From Longimicrobiales bacterium (lineage in GTDB: Bacteria > Gemmatimonadota > Gemmatimonadetes > Longimicrobiales > Gaopeijiaceae): 64,000 nucleotides of DNA. Positions 1 to 9,600 of the stretch are shown here, in pieces. The notes under the pieces were generated by a model. The model ran no database searches. It was given only the letters and a program-made list of their open reading frames with translations, and was not told where the DNA came from. Positions within the stretch are counted from its first letter, which is position 1. Every line of letters begins with the position of its first letter. The stretch covers positions 884,134 to 948,133 of the forward strand of contig CATQHQ010000001.1 of the NCBI GenBank assembly GCA_958296005.1, read 5' to 3'. A program made the translations under genes and the position numbers.

Positions 1-3000
1 CGCCGTCATCGAGCGGAAGGGCGCCCGAACCGCTCTCCTGACCACGGCGGGGCACCGCGACGCGTTGGAGATGGCTCACGAGAACCGCTTCGAGCAGTAC
101 GACATCGGGGTGGACCGGCCGCCGCCCCTGGTTCCCCGCCGCTTGCGGTTGCCCGTGACGGAGCGCGTGGACAAGAACGGGCGCGTGCTGGTGCCGCTGG
201 ACGAGGACTCGGTGCGGGCGTTGCTGCCCGTGTTGGACGAGGCGGGCGTCGAGGCGGTGGCGGTGGGGTTCATCCACGGCTATGCGAACCTCACGCACGA
301 ACAGCGGGTGCGAGCGATCCTGGCAGCCGAGCGGCCGGAGCTGGCCGTGACCCTGGCATCGGACGTGTGCCCGGAAGTGCGGGAGTACGAGCGGCTGTCG
401 ACCGCGTGCGTCAACGCCTACGTGCAGCCCCTGATGTCGCGCTACCTGAACGGCCTCGCCGAGTCGCTCGAGGAGATCGGGTTCTCCTGTCCGTTGCTGC
501 TGATGACGTCCAGCGGTGGGCTCACCACGCTGGAGACCGCGGTGGCGTCGCCGGTTCGGCTGGTGGAGTCGGGACCTGCGGGCGGCGCGATCCTCGCGGG
601 CCAGCTGGCGCGGAGCCTGGGACTGGGGGACGTGCTCTCGTTCGACATGGGGGGCACCACGGCCAAGCTGTGCATCGTCGACGGGGGCGAGCCGCTGACG
701 TCCCGCACCTTCGAGGTCGCCCGGAGCTACCGCTTTCAGAGGGGGAGCGGGCTGCCGGTGCGGATCCCGGTGATCGAGATGGTGGAGATCGGCGCGGGCG
801 GCGGCTCGATCGCCGCAGTGGACTCGCTGGATCGGATCCGCGTGGGGCCGGCAAGCGCCGGATCGGAGCCCGGACCGGCGTCGTACGGGCACGGCGGCGA
901 ACGTCCCACCGTGACCGACGCGGACTTGGCGCTGGGACGGATCGCCCCGGAGCTGTTTGCGGGGGGTACGATGCCGCTGGACGCCGGGAAGGCCGCTTCC
1001 GCCATCGGCACCCACGTCGGCGCCAAGCTTGGACTTGAGACGGTCGCCGCCGCCCGGGCCATCGTCGAGGTCGTGGACGAGAACATGGCCAACGCCGCCA
1101 GAACCCACGCCGTCGAGTGGGGCAAGGCAATGGCTGGCCGGGCCCTGGTGGCGTTCGGCGGCTCGGCGCCGGTTCACGCGGCGCGCTTGGCGGAGAAGCT
1201 GGGGCTGGACCGGGTCGTCGTGCCTCGCCACGCGGGAGTCGGCTCTGCAGTGGGGTTTCTGCTGGCCCCGATCTCGTACGAGGTCGTGCGCAGCCGGTAC
1301 ATGAGGCTGTCGAGCTTCGATCCCCTGCTGGCGTCGAACGTGCTGGCCGAGATGCGGGCCGAGGCTGCGGAGGTCGTGTCGCAAGGGGCGCCCGGCGCCG
1401 CCGTCGCCGAGCAGGCCCGCGCCTACATGCGATACGGCGGGCAGGGACACGAGATCGGCGTCGAACTGCCGGACGGGGTTGAGGGCGCGAACGGCGGCCC
1501 GTTGCTGCGCGAAGCGTTCGACCGCGCCTACGAGGCGATGTTCGGGCGCACGATTCCCGGGCTCGACGTGGAAGTCTTGAGCTGGACCCTGGTGCTGACG
1601 GCGGAGCGAGAGCCCAGCGCGTGGGCCGAGTGGGCCGACGAGGCGCCCCCGCTCGTGGACGGCCCGGCCGGAAACGCCGGCACGCCGGTCGCGGTTCACC
1701 GTCGCGACGACCTGAGGCCGGGCGTCCGCGTCGCAGGACCGGCGATGGTGACCGAGGCCCAGACGACCACGGTGGTCCCCGTCGGGTTCGGAGCGGAGGT
1801 GCAGCCGAGCGGCCACTTGGTGCTGTTGCGCGAGCGGCGCCGCTCCACGCCCGTGGCGAAACGCGAAGCGGCGACCAAGTCCGAAGGCCGCGGGGTCCTC
1901 GACGGCCAGATCATGTGGAGCCGGCTGCTCTCCGTGGTCGAGGAACAGGCGCGGACGCTGGTGCGCACCGCCTTCTCGACGCCGGTGCGGGAGGCGGGCG
2001 ACCTGTCGGCGGGCGTCTTCGACCTCTCGGGACGGATGCTGGCGCAAGCGGTTACGGGCACGCCGGGCCACGTCAACGCAATGGCCGAATCGGTCGGCGC
2101 CTTCCTGGCCGACTTTCCGGCCCACTCCCTGGCCGCGGGCGATGTGCTCGTCACCAACGACCCGTGGAAGGGCACTGGACACCTGAACGACTTCACGGTG
2201 GTCAGCCCCGCCTTCCACGGCGGGCGGCTGGTCGCCTTGTTCGCGGCTACGAGCCACATCGCCGACGTGGGCGGACGGGGCTTCGGGGCGGACGCCGGCC
2301 AAGTGTACGAAGAGGGGATCCGCATCCCCATCGGCTACCTGATCCGCGCCGGGCGGCTCGACAGGACGCTGATGCGGCTCGTGCGCGCCAACGTCCGCGA
2401 GCCCGACGTGGCCGAGGGCGACCTTCACTCCCTCGTGGCGTGCAACCGCACAGGGTGCCGGCGGCTCTCCGCGATGATGAGCGAGTTCGAGGTCGCCTCG
2501 ATCGCCAAGCTGGCCGATTCGATCATCGACACGTCCCGCCGTTCGATGCTCCGCCGGATCGCCAAGCTGCGTCCGGGCACGTACCACAACCGCATGACGA
2601 TCGACGGCTACGACCGGGACTTGGAGTTGGCGTGCGCCCTGACCGTGTCGCCCGCCGGCATCCGCATCGACTTCGACGGCTCCTCCCCGACCTCCAGCTA
2701 CGGGATCAACGTGCCCCTCACGTACACCCGGGCATACGCCTCCTTCGGCGTCCGCTGCATCGTGGGGGCCGACGTGCCCAACAACGCGGGCTCCCTGAGC
2801 GCAATACAGGTCTCGGCACCCCCGGGCTCGCTGCTCAACGCGCCCTTCCCGTCGGCGGTCTCGGCCCGCCACGCGGTAGGTCAGATGCTGCCCGACGTGG
2901 TCTTGGGGTGCCTGGGCCAGGCAATGGACGAACCGGTCCCGGCGGAGGGCGCGTCGTGCCTCTGGAACCCGGTGCTGATGGGCGGTCGGGGCCTCTCCGG

Positions 3001-3589
3001 CGGCGACTACGGAGAGTCGGAGCCGTTCGTGGTCAACCCCTTCCACACCGGCGGAACCGGGGGGCGTCCGGGCAAGGATGGCCTGTCCGCGACCGCGTTT
3101 CCGTCCGGCGTCCGGAGCACCCCCGTCGAGATCACCGAGACGGTGGCGCCGCTGGTCTTCTGGAGGAAGGAATACCTAGCCGATTCCGGCGGTCCGGGGC
3201 GGTACCGTGGCGGATTGGGGCAGGTCATGGAGGTCGCCCACGCCGACGGTGCGCCGTTTGCGGTCTCCAAGATGTTCGACCGGATAAGGAACCCGGCTCG
3301 CGGCCGCGAAGGGGGCGGACCGGGGGCTCGAGGCCGCGTCCACGTCGTGGGCCCGAACGGTGGCGAACTGCGGGCGAAGGGCAAGGAAGTGGTGCCTCGC
3401 GGACACCGAATCGTCATGGAAACGCCGGGCGGCGGCGGGCTGGGCGACCCCCGGCACCGGGACCCGGAAATGGTCGAGCGGGACGTGCGGAACGGCTATG
3501 TGTCGGCGGAAGCGGCCGCGCGAGACTACGGAACGGTCAGCGGCGCGGGCAAGGTGCGTACATCACCAGGGACTCCAAGTCGTCCTTGA
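1..3589 (+). CDS. Hydantoinase/oxoprolinase family protein, HyuA-HyuB fusion (5' partial)
   Basis: The reading frame is open from base 2, so the gene is cut by the left edge; the track's TTG at 65 is not a real start. The first visible residues (VIERKGARTALLTT) match the HyuA region after the missing N-terminal phosphate-binding loop. The HyuA half has FDMGGTTAKL near ORF residue 190 and EIGAGGGSIA near 240. From about residue 620 the HyuB half begins, with the typical TNDPWKGTGHLNDF segment. Such fusions resemble ATP-dependent 5-oxoprolinase or N-methylhydantoinase and open cyclic amides at ATP cost; the exact substrate cannot be read. A single ~1200-residue chain is the usual size for the fused form. 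The 3' end overlaps the convergent lipoprotein gene by 53 nt. Confidence 0.92.
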   Translation, partial: AVIERKGARTALLTTAGHRDALEMAHENRFEQYDIGVDRPPPLVPRRLRLPVTERVDKNGRVLVPLDEDSVRALLPVLDEAGVEAVAVGFIHGYANLTHEQRVRAILAAERPELAVTLASDVCPEVREYERLSTACVNAYVQPLMSRYLNGLAESLEEIGFSCPLLLMTSSGGLTTLETAVASPVRLVESGPAGGAILAGQLARSLGLGDVLSFDMGGTTAKLCIVDGGEPLTSRTFEVARSYRFQRGSGLPVRIPVIEMVEIGAGGGSIAAVDSLDRIRVGPASAGSEPGPASYGHGGERPTVTDADLALGRIAPELFAGGTMPLDAGKAASAIGTHVGAKLGLETVAAARAIVEVVDENMANAARTHAVEWGKAMAGRALVAFGGSAPVHAARLAEKLGLDRVVVPRHAGVGSAVGFLLAPISYEVVRSRYMRLSSFDPLLASNVLAEMRAEAAEVVSQGAPGAAVAEQARAYMRYGGQGHEIGVELPDGVEGANGGPLLREAFDRAYEAMFGRTIPGLDVEVLSWTLVLTAEREPSAWAEWADEAPPLVDGPAGNAGTPVAVHRRDDLRPGVRVAGPAMVTEAQTTTVVPVGFGAEVQPSGHLVLLRERRRSTPVAKREAATKSEGRGVLDGQIMWSRLLSVVEEQARTLVRTAFSTPVREAGDLSAGVFDLSGRMLAQAVTGTPGHVNAMAESVGAFLADFPAHSLAAGDVLVTNDPWKGTGHLNDFTVVSPAFHGGRLVALFAATSHIADVGGRGFGADAGQVYEEGIRIPIGYLIRAGRLDRTLMRLVRANVREPDVAEGDLHSLVACNRTGCRRLSAMMSEFEVASIAKLADSIIDTSRRSMLRRIAKLRPGTYHNRMTIDGYDRDLELACALTVSPAGIRIDFDGSSPTSSYGINVPLTYTRAYASFGVRCIVGADVPNNAGSLSAIQVSAPPGSLLNAPFPSAVSARHAVGQMLPDVVLGCLGQAMDEPVPAEGASCLWNPVLMGGRGLSGGDYGESEPFVVNPFHTGGTGGRPGKDGLSATAFPSGVRSTPVEITETVAPLVFWRKEYLADSGGPGRYRGGLGQVMEVAHADGAPFAVSKMFDRIRNPARGREGGGPGARGRVHVVGPNGGELRAKGKEVVPRGHRIVMETPGGGGLGDPRHRDPEMVERDVRNGYVSAEAAARDYGTVSGAGKVRTSPGTPSRP

Positions 3590-3944
3590 TCTGGTCGTAC
3601 ACGCTCTCCGGGGCTTCCGGCTGCTCGGTTTCGATCCAGCCGCCGCACTTGGCGCCGCCGGCCGTGCTGCCTTGCTGGCGAACGCGTCCCGTCGAGTGGT
3701 ACACCGTCATCTCGCCCTCCCAGGCGCCGTCCCGGAGGGTCGCTTCCAACTGTACGCCCCCTCCGTCTACCACGGGGAAGACCCTGAACACCCTCCCCGA
3801 GTACGGTGCGAGCGTCTCCGGGTCCACGTAGAGGCTGTCCCGAACGACCAGCTCGTCCAGGTCTCGCCCCGCAGCTTCGAAACAGCCGAACAGCAGCGAA
3901 ACCGACAGAAGCACGAGCGTCAAGCGAACCGCGACGGCCGTCAT
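3537..3944 (-). CDS. Small lipoprotein with MORN/YwqK-type repeat
   Basis: The start is set at the ATG at 3944, giving 135 aa; the longer ORF upstream is arginine-rich noise. GAGG lies just upstream of this ATG. The N-terminus is a lipoprotein signal with a hydrophobic stretch ending LLFGC (Cys21). The body has YSGRVFRVFP, then LRDGAWEGEMTVYHSTGRV and a closing CGGWIE. That spacing matches MORN_2/YwqK-like antitoxin-type repeats, which form beta-hairpin strips of unknown role. The protein is probably anchored in the envelope. Its 3' end runs 53 nt into the oxoprolinase gene. It stands alone, with no obvious partner toxin. Confidence 0.75.
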   Translation of the reverse strand: MTAVAVRLTLVLLSVSLLFGCFEAAGRDLDELVVRDSLYVDPETLAPYSGRVFRVFPVVDGGGVQLEATLRDGAWEGEMTVYHSTGRVRQQGSTAGGAKCGGWIETEQPEAPESVYDQIKDDLESLVMYAPCPRR

Positions 3945-4060
3945 AGTTGCCTCGATTTCCCCGTGTGCACGACCCGCCCCAGACTGAAGGGTCGCGCCGT
4001 TGTTCGCCCTGGGGCAACCGCGGTAGGTTCCCATCCACACGTACCGGAGCCGCCAATAAG

Positions 4061-4729
4061 ATGAACTCCCGCCCGTCCCTTCCCGAAGAGGTTTTCCTCC
4101 TTGCGCTGCGCGACAACGGCGCGGTCTCCAGCCACTACCTGGGCTACGCCCTCGGGGGTGCGATCCTGGCCGAGCTGATGATGCGGGACCGGCTTGGCGT
4201 CTCCGGTATCGGACGCAAGGCGTGGGTCGCCGTCCTCGACCCGTCCGCAACCCGCTCGTCGTTGCTGGACCAGTGCCTGGAGAAGGTCGCCGGCTCCAAG
4301 CCCCGCCGGCTCTACACCTGGGTGACGACCTTTGCGCGGACTCGGAAGCTGAAGCACCAAGTTGCGCAGCCTCTCTGTGCGCGAGGTATCGTCAGGGCGA
4401 AGGACGCCCCCGTCCTCTTCGTCTTCCGTCGCCGGCTGTACCCGCTGATGGACCGCGGAAGCCGCCGCGACGTGGTCGACCGGATCTGGGCGGCCGTCAG
4501 CGGACGCGCCGAGGTCGACCCGCGCACCGCAACCTTGGTCGCCATCGCGCATAACGTCCACCTGCTCCGAAAGGTCCTTGGCGGCAAGCGGATCAGGCCC
4601 CACAAGGCGCGGATCAAGGAGATAGCCAAGGAAGACGCTGTCGGGGCCGCGGTTCGGCAAGCGGTCTCCGCCGCCGCAGCCGCCGCGAGCACGACGGGGG
4701 TCGTCGTCGCAACCCCGCCGAGCACCTGA
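4061..4729 (+). CDS. GPP34 (GOLPH3-like) phosphoprotein family protein
   Basis: The start is the ATG at 4061 (MNSRPSLPEE), because the upstream extension is low-quality sequence; the product is 222 aa. The opening LPEEVFLLALRDNGAV and the pattern of helices with LGYALGGAILAELMMRDRL match the GPP34 family. In eukaryotes these are PI4P-binding Golgi proteins; bacterial members are mostly uncharacterised. Central segments such as RKLKHQVAQPLCARGIV and the arginine- and lysine-rich C-terminal half are typical. The tail ends in an alanine-rich helix. There is no signal peptide, so it is cytoplasmic or peripheral to the membrane. It lies alone between a divergent lipoprotein gene and panB. Confidence 0.8.
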   Translation: MNSRPSLPEEVFLLALRDNGAVSSHYLGYALGGAILAELMMRDRLGVSGIGRKAWVAVLDPSATRSSLLDQCLEKVAGSKPRRLYTWVTTFARTRKLKHQVAQPLCARGIVRAKDAPVLFVFRRRLYPLMDRGSRRDVVDRIWAAVSGRAEVDPRTATLVAIAHNVHLLRKVLGGKRIRPHKARIKEIAKEDAVGAAVRQAVSAAAAAASTTGVVVATPPST

Positions 4730-4828
4730 CGCCCGTCGGTTACGCTGTAACGAGCGGTCGGATCGTCGTAAGAGAGGAAGCGGGACGCTTCGGCGTCCGA
4801 ACCCCTACCGCACGAAGGAGCAGTACCG

Positions 4829-5647
4829 ATGAGCGCCGCTTCCCAACGTCGAGTCAGGACCTTGGACTTCGCCCGCCGCAAGGAGGCGGGGGAGCCGATC
4901 GTCATGCTCACCGCCTACGACGCCCTCTTCGCGGCGCTGCTGGACGAGTCCGGCGTGGACGCGATCCTGGTGGGCGATTCCCTCAACACCGTCCTGTGCG
5001 GGGAGGAAACGACCCTCTCGGCCACGGTGGACCAGATGATCTACCACGGGCGCATCGTCCAACGGGGCGTGCGCCGGGCGCTGGTGGTGGTGGACATGCC
5101 CTTCATGAGCTATCAGGTGTCGCCCGAAGAGGCGGTTCGGAACGCCGGGCGCATCCTCAAGGAGACGCGAGCGGGCGCGGTGAAGCTGGAGGGAGGCGCG
5201 GAGGCGGCGCCTGCTGTGCGAGCGATCGCATCGGCCGGGATTCCGGTCATGGGCCACCTGGGCTTCACGCCTCAGTCGGTGCACCAGATCGGAGGCGCCC
5301 GGGTTCAGGGGCGGACGGACGGGGCGGTGGAGAAGCTGGTCCGCGACGCCCAGGCGATCGAGGAGGCCGGCGCGTTCTCGATCCTGCTGGAGCTGCTGGT
5401 GGGCCGCGTTGCCAAGGCCGTGACCGCGGCCCTCCATGTGCCCACCGTCGGCATCGGGGCCGGACCCTACTGCGACGGCCAGCTCTTGATCCTGCACGAC
5501 ATGCTAGGCCTGAACGAAGGGTTCAACCCCCGCTTCCTGAAGCGCTTCGCGACACTGGGGGCCGACGCCCGATCCGCCATGGCCCGGTACGTGCAGGAAG
5601 TGCGCGAGCGATCCTATCCGGGGACCGATCACGTGCACTGGGAGTAA
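4829..5647 (+). CDS. panB: 3-methyl-2-oxobutanoate hydroxymethyltransferase (PanB)
   Basis: This is the first step of pantothenate (vitamin B5, CoA) synthesis, transferring a hydroxymethyl group from 5,10-methylene-tetrahydrofolate to 2-oxoisovalerate. At 272 aa it has normal family length. Diagnostic segments are VMLTAYDALFAALLDESG, AILVGDSLNTV (Mg2+-binding Asp), a conserved MPFMSYQ, KLEGG and GHLGFTPQSV. The ILLELLV segment holds the expected catalytic Glu, followed by PTVGIGAG. An AAGGAG ribosome-binding site sits about 10 nt before the ATG. panC and panD are not adjacent, so the pathway is dispersed in this genome. Confidence 0.97.
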   Translation: MSAASQRRVRTLDFARRKEAGEPIVMLTAYDALFAALLDESGVDAILVGDSLNTVLCGEETTLSATVDQMIYHGRIVQRGVRRALVVVDMPFMSYQVSPEEAVRNAGRILKETRAGAVKLEGGAEAAPAVRAIASAGIPVMGHLGFTPQSVHQIGGARVQGRTDGAVEKLVRDAQAIEEAGAFSILLELLVGRVAKAVTAALHVPTVGIGAGPYCDGQLLILHDMLGLNEGFNPRFLKRFATLGADARSAMARYVQEVRERSYPGTDHVHWE

Positions 5648-5699
5648 GCCGGGCAGATCCAGTCGCTGCCCAGGGGCGCGTCGCCGGGGCGGCCCCGCG

Positions 5700-6170
5700 T
5701 CAGTTGTTCGGCGCTCCCGCCTCGATCCAGGCGCGGATGACCTCGATCTCGTCTTCCGGCACCGGGTCGCCCTCCTCGGGCATGTTGCCTTCGACGATCA
5801 TCTCCAGCAGGAAGCTGTTCTCGGCGCTGCCCGCCTCGACCACGGGCCCAAACTCGGAGCCCATCATTATCCGTTCGTACTCCAGCAGGTTGAGGCTGAC
5901 CTCGGTGCGGACCTCGCCGTCCTCGCCGACCGCTCCGTGGCACTGGGCGCACCGATTCTGGAAGATCGGCAGCACATCGTTGACGAAGCTGACGGTGTCG
6001 CCGGCAGCCCCCTCCTCCGCGGGCGGTGCGACGGGAGCGCCCGAACGAGAGTCGGCCCCGCCAAGCGTGAGGGCGACGGCTGCGAAGACGAGAACGCTCC
6101 ACGGCGCGCCGGACGGGCGAGCGCGGCGCCCGCGGGACAAGCGGCTCGGGCTGAACGGCTTGCGGGTCAT
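5700..6170 (-). CDS. Secreted protein with Planctomycete-type cytochrome c domain
   Basis: The start is the ATG at 6170 (156 aa), with AAGGA about 10 nt upstream; the longer ORF is a shadow of the genes behind it. A basic N-terminus and hydrophobic segment (SVLVFAAVALTLGG) look like a signal peptide or anchor. The mature part has FVNDVLPIFQNRCAQCHG with one CxxCH haem motif, then a stretch with SAENSFLLEMI, MPEEGDPVPEDEI and IRAWIEAGAP. This is the standard PSCyt1/c-type pattern. Its function is probably a periplasmic haem or electron-transfer module, but no partner oxidoreductase is adjacent. It is the last gene of the minus-strand operon that begins at 10321. Confidence 0.85.
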   Translation of the reverse strand: MTRKPFSPSRLSRGRRARPSGAPWSVLVFAAVALTLGGADSRSGAPVAPPAEEGAAGDTVSFVNDVLPIFQNRCAQCHGAVGEDGEVRTEVSLNLLEYERIMMGSEFGPVVEAGSAENSFLLEMIVEGNMPEEGDPVPEDEIEVIRAWIEAGAPNN

Positions 6171-6241
6171 GTCGGCAAGATCCTTGCTGGGGTCGGAAGT
6201 TTCCTTTGCTCGCGAACCGCGAAATTCTACTACGGCGAAGG

Positions 6242-6637
6242 CTACTTCGACACCTCCGCCGAGTATCCGTCGAGCGCGCGCTGGGCGAACGTCTCCGTAG
6301 CGGCCACCTCCAGAAGCTCCACCTGATAGGCGCCCACCGCGTCGGGAACGTGAAACTCCAGCACGCGTCCCGGCCGCAACGTGCCAGCCACGATCGCCTT
6401 CACGCCGGTGCCGGACGGGCTCCAGTAGAGCTCGTAGGGACCTGTGGCGCGCAACGAGTCGATGCGGGAGCCGGTGATGCTGATCAGCGCACCGGCGTCG
6501 GAGACCCCCTGGGGCACCGACAGGCTCACGCCCAAGTAGCCGGGCTCGGGAAGCGGAGGACCCGCCGGAGGCTCGTCGCCGGCGCACGCCGCCAGGACCG
6601 CGACGAGGGCGAGCAGTGCCGCAGAGCGTGCCGTCAT
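6242..6637 (-). CDS. Small lipoprotein, possibly cohesin-like, coupled to BNR protein
   Basis: The start is the ATG at 6637, which overlaps the stop of the upstream BNR gene as ATGA, so translation is likely coupled. The product is 131 aa. LAVLAAC-type lipobox residues (Cys18) predict a lipid anchor. The mature part is predicted all-beta, with GYLGVSLSVPQG, GALISITGSRIDSL, GTGVKAIVAGTL and LEFHVPDAVGAYQVEL. The alternation of strands recalls cohesin-type beta sandwiches, although I cannot show homology. The upstream partner ends in a dockerin-like Asp/Asn-rich tail, so this lipoprotein could be its membrane receptor. That role is inference; the observation is a conserved-looking secreted protein in a tight operon. 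Confidence 0.75.
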   Translation of the reverse strand: MTARSAALLALVAVLAACAGDEPPAGPPLPEPGYLGVSLSVPQGVSDAGALISITGSRIDSLRATGPYELYWSPSGTGVKAIVAGTLRPGRVLEFHVPDAVGAYQVELLEVAATETFAQRALDGYSAEVSK

Positions 6638-9600
6638 CGTCCGCTGCCGGTGCTGCGACGGGCGGGACCCGGACCGGAACCAGGCGTCGCGGGCGGCGGG
6701 GCGGCAACTGCGCAGATCGCGCCTCCGCTCCGGCAACGCTCCCGCCACGACAGGAAGTCACCCAGGTTGTACACGCCGTCGGCGTTGCCGAGCCGGTCCA
6801 GCACGGCGCGCTGCAACAGAGTAATCGTGCGGCCGCCGATGAGCGTCCTGGCCGCCACATCCACCGACACTTGGTCGCCGACGCGGAGGGTGTCGGCGAA
6901 GACGACGGGCGGTGCCGCGCTTCCGTCCACCCTGACCTGGATTTCGGCGATGCGCGTCTGCCCTGCCGACAACTCCCGCGCGCTGCGACGCCAAGCCAAC
7001 GGGTCGCCCGCGCCTCCGGCGAAGGCGATGAGCTCCAGCCACTCGAGGCTGTCGGCGCTGGCGGTCCATGTGGCCTCGCTGGCACGAGGTCCCCGCAGCC
7101 TCACCGCCAGAGTGTCGTGGTGCCACTCCGCCACCCCGGCGATCGTCGAAGCCGCACCCGCCACGCGTTCGCCCAGCTCCACCGCCGCCACGTCGAACGC
7201 TTCCAGGCGCACCACCACCTGGGTGGCACCGGCCGCGTCCCCGGCGCCCGCCACCACCTCGATCGTGTCTTCGTGCACTCCCGGGCCGGGAGCTTCCTGC
7301 GGGTCCACCGTCCAGCGCAACGAGTCGAAGCCGCGCCCGGTCCCCGCGTCCAGAGTCAGCCACGGCGTGCCGACGTGAGAGGCGGTCCACTCCGCGGTGG
7401 GCCACCCGGTTCCGTAGGTCCGCACGACGGCGGCGCCCGACACGGGGTCCCCAGCCACCCCCAGCTCCAGGGACACGTCCCTCACCCGCATGTGCGCCGA
7501 CACTTCGGCACGCACGGGCAACGAAAACGCGCCTCGTCCGTGGGTCGCCGCCACCAGCATCCCGGCGTTGGGCTCGGTGGCCAAGTCGAACACCGCGACC
7601 ATCGGCATCCCCTCGCCGAAGCGTTCCCACCGGCCCGGCGCGGGCGATGCGAAGACCGACAGGTCGGTGCCGACGAACAGCTGCTCCGGGTTGTCCGGGT
7701 CGAGAAGGATCGCGTTGACCGGATGATCCGGCAGGTTGCCCGTCATGTCTCGCCACGAGGCGCCGAAATCGTCGGTGACGAAGACGTGGCCGGTCCCGAA
7801 CCCCGATACGACGGCCCACGCCCGAGCCGGGTCGCGAGGGTGAACCGCCAAGTCCGTGACTCGCCGGTCGGGAAGCGGCTCGCCCGATGCCCACGTCGCC
7901 CCGCCGTCGGTCGTGGCGTAGACCGCCCCCCACGTTCCGACGTACACCACCGCCGAGTCCGACAGAGCCGGCGCAACTGCACTGATCAGCTCCCCTGCAA
8001 AGGCGTCTCCCACCACCGTCCAGTGCGCGCCCCGGTTCCCCGTCCGATACAGACGCTCGGTGCCGAAGTACAAGATCGACGGATCGAAGGGGTCCATCAC
8101 CAGCGGCGGGATGAACAGCGCTCTGTCGTTCAGGTCGATCCCGTTGGCGCGCCGCACCGGCGAACCGCTCCCAACGATCCGCCTCGGCCCCGAGTAGTCG
8201 CCGCCCCACTGGTTCTCCAGCCATAGCTCCGGCCGAACCGGATCGATCGCCGTGTAGCCCCCGTCGCCGCCCCAAGTGAAACGCCAGTCCCGCTCGCCGA
8301 CGGCGGCTCGCAGTGTCCCGTTGTCCTGGGTTCCGCCCGCCAGCCCCCAAGGCCCGTGAGGGTCGATCGACACGCCCTGGTAGAACTGGGTCAGCTCCAA
8401 GTTGGTGTTGAGGGACTCCCAGGCGCCGCCCATGTCCATGCTCCGGTAGACGCCGCCGTCGTTGCCCACCAGCACCATGTCGGGACGGCGCGGATCCGTT
8501 GTGATTACGTGTTGGTCGACGTGGGTCCAGGGCGGTCCGGTGATCCCCGTGAACGAGAGTCCACCGTTCATCGAGCGGAAGAGGTAGACCCCGCCGAAGT
8601 AGACGATCTCCGGGTTCTCCGGGTGGACGGCCAGGGCCATGTCGTACCAGCACTGACTGCCGCAGCCCGCCTCTTGGGCCGCAAGCTTCGTCCAAGCGTC
8701 GCCGCCGTCGTCCGTCCGGTAGATGCCCATGAGTCCGCCGCTCTCGTCGTCGTGAACCGAGGCGTACAGGACGTTCGGGTCCGAATGCGCCTGGGCCAAG
8801 TTGATCCTTGCCGGGACCATCCCGTCGCCGTCGTCCAGTCCCATCTCCAGGCGTTCCCACGTGGCGCCTCGGTCCGCCGAGCGGAATACGCCTTCGCCGT
8901 AGACCGCCGCGAACACGGCGTCGGGTTGCTCGGGGTGGACCAGCACGTCGGTTGCGGTGCCCTCCAGGGTCATAGACCAAGTGGCGCCCGAGTCGCCGGA
9001 GCGGAAGAACCCCCACTGGGTGGCGGCGTAGACGACGGTGCTAGTGGTGGAGCCGGCGCTCTCGGGGTCCACGGCCATGCGAGCGATCCGGGTTCCCCAT
9101 CCACCGGGGTTGGTGAACCACTGGGTGCCCATCCGGCGCCAGGTGCCGCCCCCGTCGGTGGACCGCAGGACGCCGCAGCCGTAGTAGCTGTCGCCGGAGA
9201 AGTGCTGCTCGCCGGTACCGGCGTAGACGATCTCCGGGGCGACCGGGTCCAGAGCCACGGCTCCCATCGCCAAGGAGCACTCCGCGTCGGTCAGGGGCCG
9301 CCACGACGCACCCTGGTCGTCGCTTCGCCAGACGCCCCCTTGAGCGCCCCCGACGTAGATGACGTTCGGGTCGGTCGGGTGAAGGGTCACCGCGGACACG
9401 CGGCCGGCCGCCGGAAGCTGGCGGTCCACGATCCGCCGCGGCCCCAGCGGCTGCCAGACGCTCCCTTCGACGGCAGAAGGGGGACCGGCCTGACGGAGGA
9501 TCGGACGCTGAAGCACTTGCAACCGGGCTTGCTGCAGCCGAGCCGCTAGGCCGCCGACACCGGGCGACCTTCTCTGTTCGAGGAAGTACGCCCAGCGCCT

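Noticed and set aside
1621-3831. 736-aa ORF overlapping the oxoprolinase gene
   Set aside because: Arg/Gly/Pro-rich translation with no domain pattern; a frame shadow of the HyuA-HyuB gene.
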